Source: an uncultured Bacteroidales bacterium
GTDB taxonomy: Bacteria; Bacteroidota; Bacteroidia; Bacteroidales; Paludibacteraceae
Reading direction: 5' to 3'
Length of the DNA stretch: 37,284 nt
Assembly (NCBI GenBank): GCA_937916355.1
Contig: CALFTM010000017.1
Span: 1-37,284 of the forward strand
The notes under the pieces were generated by a model. It was not told the DNA's origin and made no database searches. It worked only from the letters and a program-made list of their open reading frames with translations. Position 1 is the first letter of the stretch; each line of letters begins with the position of its first letter. This document shows, one piece after another, positions 15,219 to 25,500 of this stretch. The position numbers and the translations under genes were made by a program.

Positions 15219-18200
15219 ATGAGACGTTGTTTTTTATTGTTCTTATTGTCTGTTTTAATGTTTTCGTTTACCCAATGTTCGAGTACGGACGAAAACGCTG
15301 TGGCGTATAATGAGCATGTTGCAGGCTTCACTTCAGGTAGAATATCCAGTCTGTCATCGGTTTTTGTGATATTGTCTGAGGATCTGTCGGAAGAACAGAT
15401 GAAGCGCGTGGATTTGACGAAACTTTTCTCCATCTCCCCTGAGACGAAAGGATCTTGTTCTTTCATGGATGCCCATACTTTGGTGTTTAAACCTGCCGAA
15501 AAATTCGCCTTTAACCAGACTTATGATGTTTCGGTTGATTTAGATGAAATCTATGATGATGGTTCGGAGGAGTTTAAGTTCTCTTTTCAGACCACTCCTT
15601 TCGGTTTGAATGGCAGTTTTGAAGGACTTGATGTTGATGCGAAAGGAGATTTTGTCTTCAACTATCTGGTGCGGACGACTGGCGAGTTGCCAATGGAACG
15701 GGTGAAATCGCTTGTGAGAGTGGCGTTGGAAGACAGGAGTGTGGAAACTGTGGAGTGGACGGAAAAAAACGGATCTGAATTTTTCTTGAAAGCGTTTGTG
15801 AAAAAAGAGGATGGAGATCGATCTGAGTTTATAAGGTTGATGTGTAACGAAGATGCGTCATTAGGATTGGAACAAAAAGATTTGTCGGAGCGCAAATTCC
15901 CATATAAAGATAAGTTTTATTGCTATGACATATCCTATAAAACAGGTGCTGAGCGTTGTGTTCAGGTAACATTCACCAAAGATTTAGACGAAAAACAGAA
16001 TCTCTTTGGCTTGGCGTACCTCGAAGGACATAAATCACAAGCCGTAGAGGTGAAAGGAAATAAGTTGAAATTGTATCCAGACAACAATGCGTCTGGCTCT
16101 GTGGCGGTAAAACTCTCTGCAAACATCAGATCTAAAGATGGGGTTGAGCTGGGTGAGAATGTCGAAGAGTATATTGATTTGCAGATTGACAAGCCGAGTT
16201 TAGAGTTTGTGGATGAAGGAGTGATTATTCCGCAAAGTGATAAAATGACGGTCGCATTTCGTTCCATCTACTTGAAGGGAGTGCGTGTGCGTGTCTTTAA
16301 AATGTTTTCCAATAACCTGATTTCATGGTTGCAAAGAGGTTCGTTATCTGAATTTAGTGATTTGCGTCTTTTCGCTCGACCAGTGGCGGTGACCACCTTC
16401 TTCATGGATGAAACCTCCGATTTTACCCAGTGGCGCAATTACGCTATTGATTTGTCTGATTTGATGAAAGTGGAGGCTGGCTGTATGTATCGCATTGAGT
16501 TGGAGATGGATCATCGTTTGTCGGCATGGCCTGGAGCCTCAGAAGAGCCAGTGGACAAAATGGTTTTTGAAAAAGAAGATCGTTTGAGACTGGCTGAGCT
16601 TGGCGAGTATTTCGATGAGACAGGCTCATATTACAGCATGGATTATAATACCAATTGGAGTTTCTGGAACTGGAGGGAACACAACGATCCAAGTAAGAAA
16701 AGTTATTACATAGGAAAACAAAAAGGGAAAAATGTTTTCGCCACCAATATTGGGTTGGTCGCCTATTCTCCGTTTGCCAACCAATTGACGGTTTTGGCAA
16801 TGGATTTGCAAAGTGCAGAACCAATTTCTGGTGCGGAGATAGAAGTTTATAACCATCAAAACCAGCTAATTGCCAAAGGTGCGACGGATGGAAATGGTCG
16901 TTTCGACTGTAGCTCCGATTCTCGGAAGGGAGCTCCTTTTTTAGTGATGGCACGGAAAGGCACTGATGTGTCGGGCTTGCGAGTGGTGAGGGGCGAAGAA
17001 CTCTCCACCAGTACGTTTGATGTTTCGGGCGATGAGTTGCAAAAAGGTTTAAAGGGCTACATTTACGGAGAAAGGGGCGTTTGGCGACCGGGAGATACAC
17101 TCCACCTCTCCTTCATGCTATGTGACAAGGAGAAGACTTTGCCAGCAAAACATCCGGTCTCGTTGGAGTTGATAAATCCTCAGGGGCAGGTCTATCGGAC
17201 AATGACAAAAACGGTTGGCGCACTTGGATTGTACACTTTTTCACTGCCTACGGAGGCAAGTGTGCCTACGGGAAGTTGGCTGGTGAATGTGCGTGTGGGA
17301 GGTGCGACTTTCAGTAAACGATTGAGGATCGAAACCATTAAACCGAATCGTTTGAAGATTGATTTTCGTTTGCCTCAAGAGGTGAACAGCAATGGAGAAG
17401 AGTATAAGTTGCACACAGAGTGGCTCAATGGTAATGCCACCCATAATTTGAAATATGAGGTGGACGTGAAGTTGGGTGGCGGTTCCACCCATTTTGACAA
17501 GTGGAAAGGTTATTGTTTTGACGATTGTACGAAGACATTCAAAACAAAAGAGGAGCAATTGGCAAAAGGTGTGACCAGTGGAAGCGGAGATGCGAATGTC
17601 TACTTTAATATATCCTCCATTAAAGATGCTCCGGGTAAGTTGCAATGTGCGGTTACGACCCGTGTCTATGAGGAGAGTGGCGAGTTTAGTACGGATGTAC
17701 AGAATGTGACCTATTCTCCGTACAACTGTTATGTAGGAATCAAAAGTCCGCAAGAAGAGGGTGCAGGTTGCCTGCAAACAGGTAAAAAGCATCGTTTCTC
17801 TTTGGTGACGGTTGATCCAGAAGGCAATGAGGTCAACAGGAGGGTGGAAGTTTATGTTTATAAAGTGAACTGGTATTGGTGGTGGAGTAGCAGTTCTTTC
17901 CAGCTGGCAAACTATTATCAATCATCAAGCAAGGAATTGGTGGAGGAGTTTAGCATTAATACACAGTCTACTCCCTATTTTGACCTGAATTTTCCAGATT
18001 CTGACTGGGGAACATATTTGATCGTCGCCAAAAGTGGTAGCGGACACTCCTCCAGTATTTTAGCATATTTTGATTGGACGGACTATCGCAGTCGTGATGG
18101 AAGGGAAAATTCCACCGCACTTACAATTTTGTCCGATAAAAAAGAGTACAAGCCGGGCGAGCAAATCACATTGACAATTCCGACAACGCAAGAGGGGCAG

Positions 18201-20660
18201 GCGATCGTTTCGCTCTGTAATAGTGGAAGAGTGTTGGATATGAAGCTTGTGAAGTGTAACGCAGGTAACACCATCGTAAAGTTTGAAGCAACCGAAGAGA
18301 TGATGCCAACTGCTTATGTTACGGCAACGCTCCTTCAGCCATACGATCATACAGCACATAATGATATGCCGATACGCCTATATGGCGTTGCGCCAATTTC
18401 TGTGGTCTCGGAAGAGAGTCGCCTGCATCCTGAAATCATCTGCAAGACTGAAACCAAACCACTTTCAAAATTCGTGGTGAACGTAAAAGAGGAGAACGAA
18501 AAGGAGATGGCCTATTCATTGGCGGTCGTAGATGAAGGTTTGTTGGATTTGACACGCTTTAAGACTCCGAACGCATGGGAGACTTTTTATGCGAGGGAGG
18601 CGTATGGTATGAGAATCTGGGATTTGTATAGTCTGGTGAGTGGAGCGTTTGGCGGAAAAATCGACCAGATGTTTAGTGTCGGTGGTGATGAGTCTTTGTT
18701 GAATGGTCCTAAAGCCGTAGTGAATCGTTTCGCCCCTATGGTCTATTTTGAAGGTCCGTTCGTGTTGAAAGCAGGAGACAAAAATGTTCATGAGATAGCA
18801 GTCCCAAATTATAATGGACGAGTTCGTGTGATGGTTGTGGCGGGAAATGGTACAGCCTATGGTTCTGCAGAAAAATCTGTCAAAGTGACACAACCACTCA
18901 TGGTGATAGGCACAATGCCTCGTCAGATTGGAGTGGGTGATGAAGCGACGGTTTCCGCAACCATCTTCTCTTCTGAAGATGGACTTGGAAAGGTTTCCAC
19001 CACGATTGCTTGTTCCGATGGATTGACTGTCGTGGGAGAAAGTGTTGCTGAAACGGAGTTAGTCGAAAAAGGAGATAAAACCGTACGGTTCAAAGTGAGG
19101 GCAGGAGCCAAAGGAGGAGTCGGAAAGGTGAAGATTTTAGGTGTTTCAGGTAGTGAAAAATCCTCCTATGTCGCCGAAATCCCAATAAGGGTGGTGAGCC
19201 AGCGACTATTCAAATCTGAAGATTTTATGGTTGAGGCGGGTGCGAAAAAAACAAGGAGTTTGGGGACACTTGGTAGCGAACGCCTCTCTACTACATTGGA
19301 GGTCTCTCAATTGAAACCGCTTAACGCCTCAGGTCGGGTGGCGCAAGTCATGAGCCGTCCGTATGATTGCGCCGAACACATTTGCTCAAAGGCTTTGTCT
19401 CAACTCTATTTGGGTGATTTTGCACAATTGTCTGATGCTCAGAAGAAGAAAGTCGAGCAGAATATCAAAACGACATTGCAAAACCTTTTAAAATACCAGA
19501 CTAATGAGGGAGGTTTCGCTAATTGGCCGAACAACTCCTACTCCGATCACTACACCTCTGCCTATGTTTTGCTCTTTTTAAACAAGGTGGCGGAAAAGGG
19601 GTATTTGGTAAATGAAAGTATGCACAGCAATCTGGTTCGGTATGTGCAGAACCAAGCTCGGAATTGGAAAAACAATACCAATGACTACGATAATCACATT
19701 GCGGCACTCTCTGTATATGCGTTGGCATCCTCCAATCGCTCAAATACGCAAGAGTTGGGTGTGATGAACCGAATGAAGGCCGCACTGAAAGAACTTTCCG
19801 ATAACGACCAGAATTTGCTGGCTGCAACTTACGCCATAGTTGGACAGCGACAAGTTGCGAAGGAGATTATGAAGGCTCAAGGACTTTCGACTTCTTATTC
19901 GAGCTCCTATTCGGCAGACATTTCAAAATTGATCGCACAGACGCTCATTGAAGATGAAGAGGCGATAGAAAGTGCGGAGTCGTTGCGTGCCAAATTGGCA
20001 TCCGACCAATGGTTGTCGACCATGGAGGTTGCGATGGCGTTCCATGCGATGGAACTTTTCTACAAAAAGAATGGATCTTCCGAGGATATGAATTTCAGAT
20101 TAGATGTGAATCAAAAGAAATTTGCGGAGGTGAGTGAACAAGCGAAGATGTGGTGTACTGAAATCTCTCAAAACGCAGAGAAGAGTGAAGTCTCCATTGT
20201 CAACAAAGGTTCTTCCAATATCTATGTGACGGCAAATATGGAGGGATGGGCGAATCAGTGTCCGGTTTCAGAAATCAGTAATGGACTCTCCGTGAAGGTT
20301 ACATACGACGGAAAAACGTCCCCTCAGACAGTGGCGCAAGGCAGTGAAATATCAGTTGTGATCAATGTCAGCAATATTTCAGGGAAAAATCTGAACAATA
20401 TTGCCATCACCCAAATACTTCCAGCCGGAATGGAGATATTGTCGGCAGACAAACCTGCTAAGGCTGATTACCAAGATGTGCGGGATGATCGCCTGTTGAG
20501 TTATATCGGGAAAATGGCGAGAGGAGAGTCTGTTCAAATTGTCGTGAAACTTTCTGCCACCTATCAAGGAAACTACTATATGCCTGCTTGTACTGCAGAG
20601 GATATGTACAATAAAAGCATTTTCGGATGCAATGCCAGTGGTATGTTGGAAATCAAATAA
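15219..20660 (+). CDS. Giant alpha-2-macroglobulin family lipoprotein
   Basis: 1813 residues, typical for bacterial A2M. A lipoprotein signal ends FTQC (Cys20, then SSTDEN). Macroglobulin-like beta domains follow; the MG2-type segment GYIYGERGVWRPGDTLHLSF lies near 613, and the bait-region/A2M core (VDEGLLDLTRF, FEGPFVLKAG, NYNGRVRVMVVAG) spans roughly 1100-1260. An alpha-helical ring domain with NNSYSDHYTSAYVLLFL follows, and a C-terminal DUF11-like Ig domain. Bacterial A2Ms are periplasmic protease traps thought to guard the cell wall. The thioester site, normally CxEQ, reads Cys1384-Ala-Glu-His1387, so the Gln needed for a thioester is missing and trapping would have to be non-covalent. 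The usual partner pbpC is absent; pgeF and apbE follow instead. Confidence 0.92.
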   Translation: MRRCFLLFLLSVLMFSFTQCSSTDENAVAYNEHVAGFTSGRISSLSSVFVILSEDLSEEQMKRVDLTKLFSISPETKGSCSFMDAHTLVFKPAEKFAFNQTYDVSVDLDEIYDDGSEEFKFSFQTTPFGLNGSFEGLDVDAKGDFVFNYLVRTTGELPMERVKSLVRVALEDRSVETVEWTEKNGSEFFLKAFVKKEDGDRSEFIRLMCNEDASLGLEQKDLSERKFPYKDKFYCYDISYKTGAERCVQVTFTKDLDEKQNLFGLAYLEGHKSQAVEVKGNKLKLYPDNNASGSVAVKLSANIRSKDGVELGENVEEYIDLQIDKPSLEFVDEGVIIPQSDKMTVAFRSIYLKGVRVRVFKMFSNNLISWLQRGSLSEFSDLRLFARPVAVTTFFMDETSDFTQWRNYAIDLSDLMKVEAGCMYRIELEMDHRLSAWPGASEEPVDKMVFEKEDRLRLAELGEYFDETGSYYSMDYNTNWSFWNWREHNDPSKKSYYIGKQKGKNVFATNIGLVAYSPFANQLTVLAMDLQSAEPISGAEIEVYNHQNQLIAKGATDGNGRFDCSSDSRKGAPFLVMARKGTDVSGLRVVRGEELSTSTFDVSGDELQKGLKGYIYGERGVWRPGDTLHLSFMLCDKEKTLPAKHPVSLELINPQGQVYRTMTKTVGALGLYTFSLPTEASVPTGSWLVNVRVGGATFSKRLRIETIKPNRLKIDFRLPQEVNSNGEEYKLHTEWLNGNATHNLKYEVDVKLGGGSTHFDKWKGYCFDDCTKTFKTKEEQLAKGVTSGSGDANVYFNISSIKDAPGKLQCAVTTRVYEESGEFSTDVQNVTYSPYNCYVGIKSPQEEGAGCLQTGKKHRFSLVTVDPEGNEVNRRVEVYVYKVNWYWWWSSSSFQLANYYQSSSKELVEEFSINTQSTPYFDLNFPDSDWGTYLIVAKSGSGHSSSILAYFDWTDYRSRDGRENSTALTILSDKKEYKPGEQITLTIPTTQEGQAIVSLCNSGRVLDMKLVKCNAGNTIVKFEATEEMMPTAYVTATLLQPYDHTAHNDMPIRLYGVAPISVVSEESRLHPEIICKTETKPLSKFVVNVKEENEKEMAYSLAVVDEGLLDLTRFKTPNAWETFYAREAYGMRIWDLYSLVSGAFGGKIDQMFSVGGDESLLNGPKAVVNRFAPMVYFEGPFVLKAGDKNVHEIAVPNYNGRVRVMVVAGNGTAYGSAEKSVKVTQPLMVIGTMPRQIGVGDEATVSATIFSSEDGLGKVSTTIACSDGLTVVGESVAETELVEKGDKTVRFKVRAGAKGGVGKVKILGVSGSEKSSYVAEIPIRVVSQRLFKSEDFMVEAGAKKTRSLGTLGSERLSTTLEVSQLKPLNASGRVAQVMSRPYDCAEHICSKALSQLYLGDFAQLSDAQKKKVEQNIKTTLQNLLKYQTNEGGFANWPNNSYSDHYTSAYVLLFLNKVAEKGYLVNESMHSNLVRYVQNQARNWKNNTNDYDNHIAALSVYALASSNRSNTQELGVMNRMKAALKELSDNDQNLLAATYAIVGQRQVAKEIMKAQGLSTSYSSSYSADISKLIAQTLIEDEEAIESAESLRAKLASDQWLSTMEVAMAFHAMELFYKKNGSSEDMNFRLDVNQKKFAEVSEQAKMWCTEISQNAEKSEVSIVNKGSSNIYVTANMEGWANQCPVSEISNGLSVKVTYDGKTSPQTVAQGSEISVVINVSNISGKNLNNIAITQILPAGMEILSADKPAKADYQDVRDDRLLSYIGKMARGESVQIVVKLSATYQGNYYMPACTAEDMYNKSIFGCNASGMLEIK

Positions 20661-20668
20661 GCAGAAGA

Positions 20669-21436
20669 ATGTTGAATCAAGAAGTGTTTAGCATATTTCA
20701 AACAGAGGGACGGGCAAAGATGTTCATGACCAGTCGTCGTGGTGGTGTGAGCCAAGGTGCTTACGACAGTCTGAACTTAGGCTATTTTTCGGGCGATGAC
20801 CCTGAAAATGTCCGCCGTAATCGCTCCATATTGTGTGAAGCTTTGGGTGTGGATGAAACTTCCTTGGTTGTGCCAAAGGAGGTGCATGGGAATGATGTTC
20901 GTTGGGTCTGTAAATGCGAGTTGCCTTTGGCGGATGTCGCATTGGAGTGTGACGCATTGGTGACGACCGACGAAGAGGTGGTTTTGGGCGTGACAACCGC
21001 AGATTGCGTACCAATCCTTTTGTGTGATGCGAACGGACATCGAGTGGCAGCGGCCATTCATGCAGGTTGGAAAGGCGTGGTGAAAGAGATTTTGCCTTGT
21101 GTGATAAGTGAGATCCATCATAGATTGAAAATCTCTCCAAACGAGTTGAAGGTGAAGATTTTCCCTTCGATAAGTGTGGATGATTTTGAAGTGGGTGAAG
21201 AGGTGGCGCAACAATTTCAAAAGTATGGCGAGCAGGTAGTTTTGAGGACTGGTTTTGAAAAACCTCATGTCGATTTGCATCAGACTCTTTTAGTGCAAGC
21301 ATTGCAAGTCGGTGTTTTATCAGAAAATATTGAAATCATCAGGTCTGATCAACCCAAAGAGCTTTTTTTCTCAGCAAGGAGGGATGGCTTCCATTCAGGT
21401 CGGATGCTGACAGGTATATACATTCATAAATATTGA
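20669..21436 (+). CDS. pgeF: Peptidoglycan editing factor (PgeF/YfiH, laccase-domain fold)
   Basis: 255 residues from ATG 20669, 8 nt after the macroglobulin stop; an in-frame start at 20627 would overlap that gene without adding conserved sequence. The metal triad of the PF02578 family is in place: His73 in VHGN, Cys113 in TTADCVPI, His131 in HAGWKG; the C-terminus has FFSARRDGFHSGRM. In E. coli PgeF is a cytoplasmic zinc amidase removing wrongly added L-Ser from UDP-MurNAc; related proteins act on purine nucleosides. The operon position behind an envelope macroglobulin supports a cell-wall role here. Confidence 0.9.
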   Translation: MLNQEVFSIFQTEGRAKMFMTSRRGGVSQGAYDSLNLGYFSGDDPENVRRNRSILCEALGVDETSLVVPKEVHGNDVRWVCKCELPLADVALECDALVTTDEEVVLGVTTADCVPILLCDANGHRVAAAIHAGWKGVVKEILPCVISEIHHRLKISPNELKVKIFPSISVDDFEVGEEVAQQFQKYGEQVVLRTGFEKPHVDLHQTLLVQALQVGVLSENIEIIRSDQPKELFFSARRDGFHSGRMLTGIYIHKY

Positions 21437-21449
21437 AAAAATAATTAAA

Positions 21450-22469
21450 ATGAAAAGAGGTATTCAATTCGTCTTTTTTGTAGTCAGTCTGATTATTTTC
21501 TCATCATGTTCTAATGTGCAAAAAAAATGGTATGAGAGTTGGAGTGGCGAAGTTTTTGGAACATTTTATAACATTGATTTCGATGCGTCAGAAGCGGAGG
21601 GTGTCACACAAGAGGGCCTGGATTCAGTCTTTGCGAGGGTGAACCACTCCCTGTCGATGTTCGAGCCATCCTCCTTGATTTCAAGGGTGAATCAGAATGA
21701 CAGCATGGTTGTTTTGGATAGCCTTTTCTTGGTTGTCTTCGAAGCAGGAAAAAGAGTCTTCGAAGAGACTGACGGAGCTTTTGACATGACAGTTGCCCCT
21801 TTAGTCAATTGTTGGGGGTTCGGGTTCAAGAAGAGTGATTCGGTGACGAAAGAGCAGGTCGACTCCCTAATGCAATTTGTAGGTAGTGACAAGGTTAACA
21901 TAGTCGGAGGAAGAGTTGAAAAAGAAAATCCATCAACTATGCTCGACGCTTCTGCGATAGCAAAAGGATTTTCATGTGATTGCGTCGCCAATTATCTGGC
22001 ATCGAAGGGGTGTGCCAATTTTATGGTAGAAATCGGAGGAGAGATTGTATGCAAAGGACTTAACAAAAAGGGACGTGAATGGATCATCGGAATTACCAAA
22101 CCGACAGAGGATAATGCGATAGATCGGCCAGTTTTGCAAGAGGTGATAAAAATGACAGATTGTGGTATGGCAACTTCAGGCAATTATCGCCAGTTCTATT
22201 ACAAAGATGGTAAAAGATTTTCCCATACCGTCAATCCGAAAACAGGTTATCCGGTAGAACATAACTTGTTGAGTGCCACAGTGATTATGCCAGATTGCAT
22301 GATGGCGGATGCTTTTGCCACATCCTTCATGGTGTTGGGTCTCGACAGGTCGTTTGAAATTGCCTCCTCACATCCGGAAATGGCAGCCTATTTTATTTAT
22401 GAAGATGAAAATAGGCAGTTGCAGGTGAAATATACAGACTCATTTAAGAAATATTTTCTTGAGAAATAG
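21450..22469 (+). CDS. apbE: FAD:protein FMN transferase (ApbE), lipoprotein
   Basis: 339 residues with lipobox IFSSC (Cys20), so anchored in the envelope. ApbE motifs in order: DMTVAPLVNCWGFG, LDASAIAKGFSCD, NFMVEIGGEIVCKG, and SHTVNPKTGYPVEH followed by MADAFATSFMVLG. ApbE uses Mg2+ and FAD to attach FMN covalently to a Thr of exported proteins such as the NqrB/C or RnfG/D subunits; none of those targets is in the window. The gene starts 13 nt after pgeF and is probably the last gene of this operon, since the next gene has its own promoter. Confidence 0.93.
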   Translation: MKRGIQFVFFVVSLIIFSSCSNVQKKWYESWSGEVFGTFYNIDFDASEAEGVTQEGLDSVFARVNHSLSMFEPSSLISRVNQNDSMVVLDSLFLVVFEAGKRVFEETDGAFDMTVAPLVNCWGFGFKKSDSVTKEQVDSLMQFVGSDKVNIVGGRVEKENPSTMLDASAIAKGFSCDCVANYLASKGCANFMVEIGGEIVCKGLNKKGREWIIGITKPTEDNAIDRPVLQEVIKMTDCGMATSGNYRQFYYKDGKRFSHTVNPKTGYPVEHNLLSATVIMPDCMMADAFATSFMVLGLDRSFEIASSHPEMAAYFIYEDENRQLQVKYTDSFKKYFLEK

Positions 22470-22489
22470 CCTTTTTTTGTGTATTTTTG
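22458..22489 (+). promoter_or_regulatory. Promoter of the hybrid two-component gene
   Basis: CTTG (22458-22461), a 20-nt spacer, then TATTTTTG (22482-22489). The -33 box matches three of four positions and overlaps the end of apbE. Start expected near 22496, about 19 nt before the GTG codon. Confidence 0.5.
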
Positions 22490-22514
22490 AGCCTGTTTTT
22501 TAAATTTTGGTAGT

Positions 22515-25500
22515 GTGAAGACTTGGTTTGCTCGCATAATTTGTATGTTGTTCCTCTTTGTGATTCCCGCAATGAGGGCATTCTCGCAACTTTCTACCTA
22601 TACAAGAACTTATACAGTGCAAGATGGTTTGGCACAAAACTCTGTCAATGGCATTTTAAAAGGAGACGAAGGGTTGATTTGGCTGATTTCAAAAGATGGT
22701 TTGAGCCTTTTCGATGGGTATGAGTTCAGAAATTTTAAGGCAAGTTCGGAGATTTTAAAAAGAAGTGTAAGCAATCAATTCTTATCCTTGAAAAAAGATG
22801 GTTGTGGTTGTTTGTGGATATTGAATGATATTGGGCAGGTTCTCCGTTTTAATCCTAAAAATGAACAGTTTGAGTTGTTCCCTTCTGCGGAAGAGAATAG
22901 AGGACTCTTCTATTTTTCCACTTCGAGTTGGACGCAAATATCGCCGAACGAATTATGGTTGTTGGGCGCAAATGCAACGGGAGCCATTCGTCTGACAATG
23001 GACGAGAATTGTAATGTGGTGCTCAAACGGTTTTGCGAAGAGACCTCTTCACATTCCGGATGCAATGTGCGATCGGTCGTGCCAGACCATAGCGGTCGCA
23101 GATGGATTTTGACAGATAGGGGTGTATGGTTCCTTAATGCTCAAGATTCTGTTCTGAACGAGTATAATATCCATACCGCCCGAAATAATTCGGTCTACTC
23201 GATGATTGAGACACCGAACGAGTTGATATTCTCTTGTGCGAATGGGCAATATCATAAATATGATAAAACTCATCGCCGTTTTGAGAATAGTTGCTTGGAT
23301 ACTGAAGAAGACCTTGTGGAGGTGCGTTTGTTAGATGATTCAAAGTGCCAGTTCGTTGCCCGAAATGGTGTCGTGTTTACAGTCTCCTTGTTGGATAACA
23401 AAGTACTGAAGAAACAGATGGAGGAGAGTGCGGAAAATGATGAAGAAATCGTTTTTGAGGATACGATGGGGGTCTCTTGGATGACATCACAATCACCGGG
23501 TGTGCGCAAAGTCGTCTCCTTTAATGAGTCCTTCCGGCTAACGCTTTGCGACGCAGAAAAAAAATGTAGAGCGAGTGATGATATTTCCGCAATGATGGAG
23601 GATAGAGAACGGAAATTGTGGGTCGCCTCAAAGGACGGTTCTCTCCGAATATATGATAAAGATGGTCAGTTGTTGGGCTATCTAAATTCAAAAGGATTTG
23701 TCCAAAAGGATTTTGTGAAATTTGAGTCGGTCTCCGCCATGATGCAAGACCATAATGGTACAATCTGGTTGGCGACTCTCCATGCTGTCGTTTCTTTGAA
23801 AAAAAATTCTGAAACCTCCTACGCACTGCGGTTTTGTAATCCGGAATCACCTCAATTTGCTCCGATAACATATCAAATCAGCGATATTTTAGAAGATTCA
23901 AAAGGGCATATATGGTTGGCAACGCGTGGAGGCGGCTTGCATCTGATGTTGGAGACTGAAAATGGTTTCCGTTTCATCCACAAAGAGAACCTCTTTAAAG
24001 ATAATTTCCCTCCTACGGTAGAGCAATCCCACTCACTTATGGAAGACCATCTGGGGAATATCTGGTTGGGGTCGAGTGAGGGTCTCACACTCTTTTCTTC
24101 CGATTTTGAACAACCAGAAATGGTTCGTTTCCTTTTTTATAATACCGAAAATACAAATTTGACCAACAGTTGTATTTATGATATTTACCAAGACCAGAAG
24201 GATAATATCTGGCTTGCTTCGTATGGTGGTGGACTCTTCAAGTTGGAGGGGGATTTTGTCTTTTTCCAAACTCCTAATTTTGTCTCTTACAATCGTCAAA
24301 ATTCCCTGTTCCCGACCGACCTTCTTTTGGATGTGACAGAAGATGCTTATGGTAATCTATGGGTGCTGACGGAAGAGTCGATTGTGAGATTCTCTCCATC
24401 CAGTAATATGGTGGAGTCTTTTGGTCAGTTTCGAGGTTTCTATTCCGATATTTTTGCAGGAAGAATGTTTGTCCGCAAGTATTCGGGCGAATTAGTGGCT
24501 GCCACTAATTCTGGTTTTTACACATTTTCACCTTCGGACATATCAGCGACAGAGTATTGCCCTGATGTCGTCTTTACCCGCTTCCTCTTGTTCAATAAAG
24601 AACAAAACATACATGGAGAAGATGCTCTTTTCAAAAATTCGATTTATAATTTGCAGGAGGTCACGCTGGAACATAACCAGTCTGTTTTTTCAGTAGGTTT
24701 TTCTGCTTTGGACTATCGTTTCCCTGAACGTATCCAATATGCCTACAAGTTAGAGCCTTTTGAAACCGAGTGGAATTATGTTGGTTCGCAAAGATTGGCG
24801 ACTTACACCAACTTGCCGCAAGGAGAGTATCGTTTCATGGTAAAATCAACCAATAGTGAGGGCATTTGGAGTGATAATGTAAAAGAGCTCAAAATTGTGG
24901 TGAAACCATCCTTTTGGCAGACCGGTTGGGCGTATTGCCTATATGTCTTGTTGATTGCTATTATTGTGGGAGTTTTCATCTATCTATATAATTTACGCAC
25001 AAAAATCAAGATGGAGCAGGAGGTGTCCGATTCCAAATTACATTTCTTTACTGATATTTCCCATGAGTTGCGGACTCCTCTGACGCTTATTAGTGCGCCA
25101 TTAGAAAATGTGTTGGAAAATGGTTCGCTCCAAGAAGAGGATCGGGCTCAACTGGAGGTGGTGCGTACCAATGCGAATAGAATGTTGCGCATGATGAACC
25201 AGATTTTGGATTTTCGTAAAATGCAGAGCAACAAAATGCGTTTGAAGGTTCAGAAAACAAAATTGGGTGCTTTTGTCGCCTCTTGCAGCTCCAATTTCTT
25301 ACGACTTGCGGAAGATCGTCATATCAACTTTACGATAAAAGACCATACTGAGGGGGCGACATTCTGGATTGATAGGGACAAGGTCGATACCTTGATGTTC
25401 AATTTGCTATCCAATGCCTTTAAATTTACAGGAGAAGGGAAAAGCATATCGGTCGATATTCGTGTGGAGAACGGCGATTGTGTCGTGTCGGTTGCTGATG

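Noticed and set aside
20627..20668. Upstream start for pgeF that overlaps the macroglobulin gene
   Set aside because: The extra 14 residues overlap the previous gene and match nothing in the family; ATG 20669 places His73, Cys113 and His131 close to the positions known from E. coli PgeF.
20379..21302. Long antisense frames across pgeF and the end of the macroglobulin
   Set aside because: Low-complexity His/Ser/Pro-rich translations typical of antisense shadows; the plus-strand genes carry clear family motifs.
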